A DNA stretch of 25,014 bases from a virus, in IMG/VR virus record IMGVR_UViG_3300048583_000145, positions 1 through 25,014 of that record; one strand, written 5' to 3'. A program made the translations under genes and the position numbers. Under the pieces are notes generated by a model, which ran no database searches, was not told the DNA's origin, and saw only the letters and a list, made by a program, of their open reading frames with translations. This document shows, piece by piece, positions 22,705-25,014 of this stretch (its first letter is position 1; every line of letters begins with the position of its first letter).

Positions 22705-23709
22705 TCAGCGCAGCGGCTTGATGATCTCGCCCTGCCTGTAGTGCTGCCTGGTTGTCGAGGTCGACGAATGCTGCAGCAGCGTCGATGCGGCCTGCAGTGA
22801 CTCGCTCTGCTGGGCCGCCCGCTTACGCATGTCACGCAGCCACAGATCCGCCGCGGCAGGGCACTCGGCGGCGGCCTTCGCCCGCGCGGCAGTGAAGCGG
22901 TCAGACAAGCGCCGGTAGGTCACCGGACGCCGGCCAGCGGCGAGCAGGAAGACATGCTCGCATCCCCGCATCGCCCGTCGGCGCTCGACGATCTCCGACA
23001 GGACCGAGCCGGCCAGTGGGAACTCGGCGCGCTTGCCCGTCTTGCCGGCGTCGACCACCAGGCGGCCGTCGCGCACGTCGGACAGGCGTAGCGCCAGGAC
23101 GTCATAGACCCGCAGCCCGGTCGCGGTGGCAATGTCGATCGCGTCGCGCAGGCACTGGTCGGCGTGCTTGTAGATCGCGGCCAGCGGCGCGTCCTGCACC
23201 TCGATCTGCCGCACCCCGGCCTTGCCCTTCCACCCGGAGCGCTGCATGCCCACGGCCGGCCACGGGCGGTCGGTAAGTCCTTGCAGGCGCGCCCAGCTCC
23301 AGATGACCGACAGCAGCTGCATCTCGTGTCGCGCGCGGGTCTTGGCCGAGCGCTTGTCGACGTACTGCTTGAGGATGGGCAGGGTAATCTCTTCCCACCG
23401 GGCACGACCGAACACCGGCCGCATGGCGCGCAGGCAGTTGCCGTAGTTGCGCCGGGTGTCGGCGTTGGTGTACGCCGGCAGCGCGCCGCGCTCCCAGGCC
23501 TTGAACGCTTCCTCAAGCGTGCCGGCCATGCGCGGCGCGTCGAGGTAGAGCTCGGCCCACTTGCGCAGCGCCTGCGCGTGGTCGGTGCCCAGCGCGATGT
23601 CGGGCTGGCCGGTGCCGCGCATGTCGTACCAGTAGCTGGTCCACACCTGGCCAGCGCGCCCGCGCTTGACGCTGACGCGGAGCTTCGGGTGCTTCGACTT
23701 CTTGGGCAC
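22705..23709 (-). CDS. int: Phage tyrosine integrase
   Basis: A 334-residue site-specific recombinase with a GTG start. A basic N terminus (MPKKSKHPKLRVSVKRGRAG) could form an arm-binding domain; a SAM-like core-binding domain follows at about 65-150. Catalytic residues are R200 (TATGLRVYDVLAL), R295 in RDMRKRAA, H314 in LLQHSST and Y324 (RQHYRQGE). The usual HxxR histidine is an arginine (R292), as in the common phage 'RDLRAKA' subfamily. It starts four bases after the DUF4224 stop and ends next to the tRNA-Ser-derived core, so it is the likely integrase for that site, catalysing attP x attB recombination. Confidence 0.92.
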   Translation of the reverse strand: MPKKSKHPKLRVSVKRGRAGQVWTSYWYDMRGTGQPDIALGTDHAQALRKWAELYLDAPRMAGTLEEAFKAWERGALPAYTNADTRRNYGNCLRAMRPVFGRARWEEITLPILKQYVDKRSAKTRARHEMQLLSVIWSWARLQGLTDRPWPAVGMQRSGWKGKAGVRQIEVQDAPLAAIYKHADQCLRDAIDIATATGLRVYDVLALRLSDVRDGRLVVDAGKTGKRAEFPLAGSVLSEIVERRRAMRGCEHVFLLAAGRRPVTYRRLSDRFTAARAKAAAECPAAADLWLRDMRKRAAQQSESLQAASTLLQHSSTSTTRQHYRQGEIIKPLR

Positions 23710-23713
23710 GGCG

Positions 23714-23926
23714 CTACCTGACGGCGCCGAAGTCTACGCCGGCCGCAACTGGTGCCCGTTGCGGGAGCAGGGCGTGCGCCGCGGCCACTGTGCGGGAGAC
23801 GCGCACGGCGCGGCCGAGGAATTGAAACGGCACACCCAGCCGGGCCAATGCAGCGGCCTGAGACGGCGCGCGAGTCTTGCCGGTGATCTCGACCAGCTCG
23901 GCGTGGGTGAGGGTGTCGTCGGTCAC
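23714..23926 (-). CDS. DUF4224 protein, probable integration/excision accessory factor
   Basis: A 70-residue protein. The segment LTHAELVEITGKTRAPSQAA followed by ALARLGVPFQFLGRAVRVSR matches the DUF4224 pattern (L-x-x-EL-x-E-x-TG-x-x-R-x-x-x-Q-x-x-x-L-x-x-x-GI-x-F), a family almost always encoded just upstream of phage integrases and probably acting as a small winged-helix excisionase-like protein. Start is GTG at 23926-23924, overlapping the intI TGA (GTGA); no other start fits. Its C-terminal half contains two further TGCGGGAG motifs (23760-23767, 23791-23798), the same motif found around attP. Confidence 0.75.
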   Translation of the reverse strand: MTDDTLTHAELVEITGKTRAPSQAAALARLGVPFQFLGRAVRVSRTVAAAHALLPQRAPVAAGVDFGAVR

Positions 23927-24954
23927 GCCAGCGCGTCCAATGGGCTGCGCACGCCTGTCCGGCCCATGGCCGCGACGTGGGTGTAGATCATCGTGGTGCT
24001 GACGTCTGCATGCCCGAGCAGTTCCTGAATGCGGCGGATGTCAGTGCCGGCCTGCAGCAGGTGCGTGGCGAAGCAGTGCCGCAGCGTGTGCGGGGTGGCT
24101 GGCTTCGTCACGCCGGCAGCGCGCACCGCGTCCTTCATGGCGCGCTGGATGGTCCAGTCGAACAGGTGGTGGCGGCGCTCTTCGCCGGTCTCGGGGTTGA
24201 CGTGGTACTCGGGCGTGGCAAAGACGTACTGCCACGGCCACTCGGCGCCGGCGCGCGGGTACTTCTTGGCCAGCGCGTGTGGCAGATCCACGCTGGCATG
24301 CCCCGTGGCCATGTCGATCTGGTGCCAGCGCCGGCGCTGCTCGAGCAGCTCGGTCAGCGGCTTGACCAAGCGCTCGGGCAGCACGGTGACGCGGTCCTTG
24401 TCGCCCTTGCCGCCGCGCACGATCACCAAGCGCTGCGGGATGTCAATGTCCTTGACCCGCAGGCGCAGACCTTCCATCAGCCGCAGGCCGGTGCCGTACA
24501 GCAGCCGCAGGAAGAGCCCAGGCGTGCCGCTGGTGGCTGCCAGCACTGCGGCGGTCTCGTCGACGGACATCACCGTGGGCAGCCGCTGGGGCTGCTTGGC
24601 GCGCACGATGTTGTCGACCCAGCCGATCTGTATGCCGAGGGCGGCCTGGTACAAGAACAGGATGCCGTGCAGGGCCTGGCGCTGAGTGCTGGCCGAGACG
24701 TTGCCGTCGGTGGCCAGCCAGGTCAGGAACTCGGACACCTCAAGCTGGCCCATGTCGCGAGGGTGCCGCTTGCCGGACCAGAGGATGAAGCGCTTGGACC
24801 AGTGCCAGTAGGCCTGGAACGTCCGGCGGCTGTAGTGGCGCACAGCGCAGGCCTCGCGCATCAGCTGCTCAAGCCGCTTGGGCGGCGTGTCGCATAACGC
24901 GGGCGCAGCGTCGTGCGTAACCGCTGCGGGTGCTGGCAGATCAAGGACTTGCAT
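23923..24954 (-). CDS. intI: Integron integrase
   Basis: A 343-residue tyrosine recombinase of the IntI family. All catalytic residues are present: R158 (GTGLRLMEGL), K183 (RGGKGDKDR), H289 and R292 (HTLRHCFAT), H315 (LLGHADVSTTMIYTH) and Y324. Each is exactly 12 positions beyond its IntI1 counterpart (R146, K171, H277, R280, H303, Y312). The IntI-specific insertion is intact (LPHALAKKYPRAGAEWPWQY), as is the C-terminal GVRSPLDAL. IntI recombines folded attC hairpins with attI to capture gene cassettes. The unusual point is context: its stop overlaps the start of the phage DUF4224 gene, which is followed by phage int, making one apparent operon. It looks full-length and active. The start ATG has only a weak ribosome binding site. 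Confidence 0.93.
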   Translation of the reverse strand: MQVLDLPAPAAVTHDAAPALCDTPPKRLEQLMREACAVRHYSRRTFQAYWHWSKRFILWSGKRHPRDMGQLEVSEFLTWLATDGNVSASTQRQALHGILFLYQAALGIQIGWVDNIVRAKQPQRLPTVMSVDETAAVLAATSGTPGLFLRLLYGTGLRLMEGLRLRVKDIDIPQRLVIVRGGKGDKDRVTVLPERLVKPLTELLEQRRRWHQIDMATGHASVDLPHALAKKYPRAGAEWPWQYVFATPEYHVNPETGEERRHHLFDWTIQRAMKDAVRAAGVTKPATPHTLRHCFATHLLQAGTDIRRIQELLGHADVSTTMIYTHVAAMGRTGVRSPLDALA

Positions 24955-25014
24955 GCGGCGGCTCGGTGTTATGCGACGGTTGCGGCGTCAGGGTGTTGGC
25001 GAATTGAAGTTAGG
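24955..25014. other. attI-like integron recombination site (cut by window edge)
   Basis: This is the leader just upstream of intI, where attI sites lie. The final six bases are GTTAGG, the first six of the core site GTTRRRY; in class 1 attI the core is GTTAGGC preceded by A-rich DNA, and here it is preceded by GAATTGAA. Upstream, GTTATGCGAC (24968-24977) resembles the GTTA-Y-GC direct repeats that IntI1 binds in attI1, and it has a perfect inverted copy inside the intI start (24889-24898). The seventh core base lies outside the window. Confidence 0.6.

Noticed and set aside
23923-24954. XerC/XerD-type recombinase
   Set aside because: The IntI-specific insertion (KYPRAGAEWPW) and the GVRSPLDAL tail are present and every catalytic residue keeps the IntI1 spacing; Xer proteins lack the insertion.
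24955-25014. LexA box controlling intI
   Set aside because: I looked for CTGT-N8-ACAG on both strands of the leader and found none; SOS control cannot be supported from this window.

Overview
The window is a high-GC, temperate, siphovirus-type phage genome or prophage. Codon use, the tRNA-Ser-derived attachment core and the protein families point to a betaproteobacterial host, probably Burkholderiales; this is inference from sequence character only. Two blocks converge on an attachment site. Positions 1-22266 are one almost gapless plus-strand structural operon. Positions 22488-24954 are a minus-strand recombination operon.

Structural block. After the tail of an unseen gene come a Mor-like helix-turn-helix protein and a gpW-like head-completion protein. 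Next is a cargo stretch with a fibre-like protein, a TIM-barrel glycoside hydrolase and a lambda-Int-type integrase broken by a one-base frameshift. Then follow the lambda-family portal, a fused prohead protease/major capsid protein with a strong internal ribosome binding site, head-tail connector proteins, a tail tube protein, tail chaperones joined by a probable -1 frameshift, a 1050-residue tape measure, and tail-tip, fibre and virion genes. Two 42-bp imperfect direct repeats (37/42 identical), each with a conserved 7-bp palindrome, bracket the gpW-to-integrase stretch. I see no recognisable endolysin, terminase core or replication genes, so these must lie outside the window.

Attachment site. 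Between the convergent blocks (22277-22484) is the 3' end of a class II tRNA gene, most like tRNA-Ser, without its 5' half. It is flanked on both sides by copies of a TGCGGGAG motif that look like integrase arm sites. Having phage genes and arm motifs on both sides is what an unrecombined attP, or a tandem-prophage junction, would look like.

Recombination block (minus strand, transcribed leftwards): an integron integrase (IntI) with all six catalytic residues, a DUF4224 protein, a phage tyrosine integrase and a small basic protein, ending at an intrinsic terminator beside attP. IntI's stop codon overlaps the DUF4224 start (GTGA), and DUF4224 and int are 4 bases apart, so intI appears wired into the phage operon. 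Upstream of intI the window ends in GTTAGG, matching the start of the integron core site GTTRRRY in an attI-like context. The most interesting possibility is therefore a phage-borne integron platform. The cassettes, if any, would start just beyond the right edge.
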